Positions 62,801-64,000 of a DNA stretch of 64,000 nucleotides are shown here, piece by piece. Origin of the DNA: Triglochin maritima (Eukaryota > Streptophyta > Magnoliopsida > Alismatales > Juncaginaceae); NCBI GenBank assembly GCA_963682175.1, contig OY821781.1:41119254-41183253 (forward strand), given 5' to 3'. Made by a program: the position numbers and the translations under genes. Within the stretch, counting starts at the first letter, position 1, and every line of letters starts with the position of its first letter. Under the pieces are notes generated by a model. The model made no database searches. It was not told the origin of the DNA and saw only the letters and a program-made list of their open reading frames with translations.

Positions 62801-64000
62801 ACTATTTCATTATTTTTCAAGCGTTATGATGAAACAAACAATTATTAGAAGAAGAGAATGTTAAACATAAGCTGGTCGACAGAGATAATAAGTATTTTTC
62901 ATTTTGATAAAATCGAAAGGCTATAAGCTCACGAAATTTGACAAAAAAACTTAGTTACTAAAATTCTTACTATTTTTTATTTTTCAAGTCTTCTGAGGAA
63001 ACAAACAAATATTAGAAGATGAGAATGTTACACATATGCTGGTCGACAGAGATACTATGAATTTTTGAGTGTTCTGAAGATACAAACGACAATTGACGAA
63101 AAAGACTTAGTTTCTAAAATTCTTACTATTTCTTTATTTTTCGAGCATTCTGATAATGCGAAAGAATATTACCAGATGAAAATACTAAACATATGCTGGT
63201 CGACAGAGATACTAAGAATTTTCATTTTTGATAAAATCCAAAAGCTATATAGTCACGAACTTTGACAAAAACACCCAGTTATTAAAATTCTTGCTATTTT
63301 CTTTTATTTTTCGAACATTGTGTAGATACAAACAAATATTTCAAGATAAAAATGTTAAACCAATGCTTGTTGGAGAAACATATTTAGATTGTTTTCATTT
63401 TTGATAAAATCCAAAGGCATAGCTCATGAAATTTGACAAAAAGACTTAGCTACTAAAATTCTTACTATTTGATTATTTTTCGAGGGTTCTAATGATGCAA
63501 ACAAATACTACAAGATGAAAATGCTGAACTTATGTTTGTCGACAAAGATACTTATAATTTTCATTTTTGGAAAACGAAGATATAGTTTATGAATTTTGAC
63601 AAAAAGACTTAGTTACTATTTCTTAATTTTCCGAGGGTTCTGACGATACAAACAAATATTAGAAGATGACAATGTTAAACATATGATTGTCGAATAAGAT
63701 ATTTAAAATTTTCATTTTTGATAAATCCAAAGGATATAGCTCATTAAATTTGACAAAAAGACTTAGATACTAAAGTTCTTACTATTTCTTAATTTTCGGA
63801 GGATTCCGACGATACAAACAAATATTAGAAGATGAGAATGTTAAACATATGCTCGTCGAGAGAGATTTATAATTTTCATTTTTGATAAAATCCAAAAGCT
63901 ATATTGCTCACGAAATTTGACAAAAAGACTTAGTTACTAAAATTCTTACTATTTCTTTATTTTTCGATGGTTCTGACAAAACAAACAAATATTAGAAGAT
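59861..64000. repeat. Satellite array, mixed B and C monomers, running off the window
   Basis: Resumes exactly at the target duplication. Monomers alternate between C type (GTCGGAGAAAGATATTTAG) and B type (GAGAATGTTAAACATATGC). About 25 monomers, same orientation as before; an odd insertion GAAAAAAAATTC sits near 60520. Confidence 0.93.
62780..63600. repeat. Dispersed 0.83-kb satellite block, copy 3 of 3
   Basis: Carries the same truncated monomer (GACAATTGACG near 63087) and the GCGAAAGAATATTACCAG monomer as copies at 26508 and 30695, and is about 32 kb from copy 2. Confidence 0.87.

Noticed and set aside
9008..64000. Regularly spaced repeats suggesting a CRISPR array
   Set aside because: The whole 165-bp unit repeats with no short fixed repeat and unique spacers, there are no cas genes, and the surroundings are plant nuclear DNA.
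1..64000. tRNA, rRNA or telomere repeats
   Set aside because: I found no cloverleaf with conserved A/B boxes, no rRNA core motifs and no TTTAGGG runs; the only tRNA-related sequence is the PBS at 40126.

Overview
The window is nuclear DNA from a flowering plant. At the left edge are a receptor-like cytoplasmic kinase gene split by GT-AG introns and the first exon of what looks like a clathrin heavy chain gene. Most of the rest is satellite DNA and decayed plant LTR retrotransposons of the Ty3/gypsy and Ty1/copia types. Nothing in it lets me name the species.

Layout. 1-2.2 kb: 5' portion of a class VI receptor-like cytoplasmic kinase on the minus strand (five exons seen; the 3' end lies outside the window). 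2.2-4.4 kb: intergenic DNA with a decayed hAT-like element, then a 15-codon clathrin-heavy-chain-like first exon (plus strand) with a good donor site but no second exon anywhere in the window. 5.2-8.9 kb: a degenerate motif array in direct and then inverted orientation, split by a 2.4-kb solo LTR (target duplication CATTG) that itself carries a 322-bp GC-rich hAT-type element. From about 9.0 kb to the right edge: roughly 40 kb of AT-rich satellite with a monomer of about 162-173 bp, in three loosely distinct subfamilies (A 9.0-25.7 kb, B 26.5-34.3 kb, C 40.4-52.1 kb, mixed B/C after 59.9 kb). Higher-order repeats are visible, the clearest a 14-monomer, 2.27-kb unit present three times at 15.95-22.4 kb.

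The satellite is interrupted three times. (1) 25.69-26.48 kb: a hAT-like element with 11-bp terminal inverted repeats but no target duplication. (2) 34.34-40.38 kb: a decayed Tekay-like chromovirus on the minus strand. Its two LTR remnants do not overlap but are complementary, as if a one-LTR circle had opened inside its LTR. (3) 52.14-59.86 kb: a CRM/Reina-like chromovirus on the plus strand with a perfect GATAT target duplication. It lacks PBS and gag, carries a truncated copia element and an inverted protease fragment at its 5' end, and has a second solo LTR (duplication CCACT) inserted in its integrase zinc-binding domain.

None of the transposon genes except the copia integrase fragment is open over its full domain. 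Several stops fit CGA-to-TGA or TGG-to-TAG/TGA change. My main inference is that this is an edge of a pericentromeric or centromeric satellite domain beside a gene-bearing segment: the monomer length, the higher-order repeats and the nested chromoviruses fit this, but the sequence alone cannot prove centromere function.
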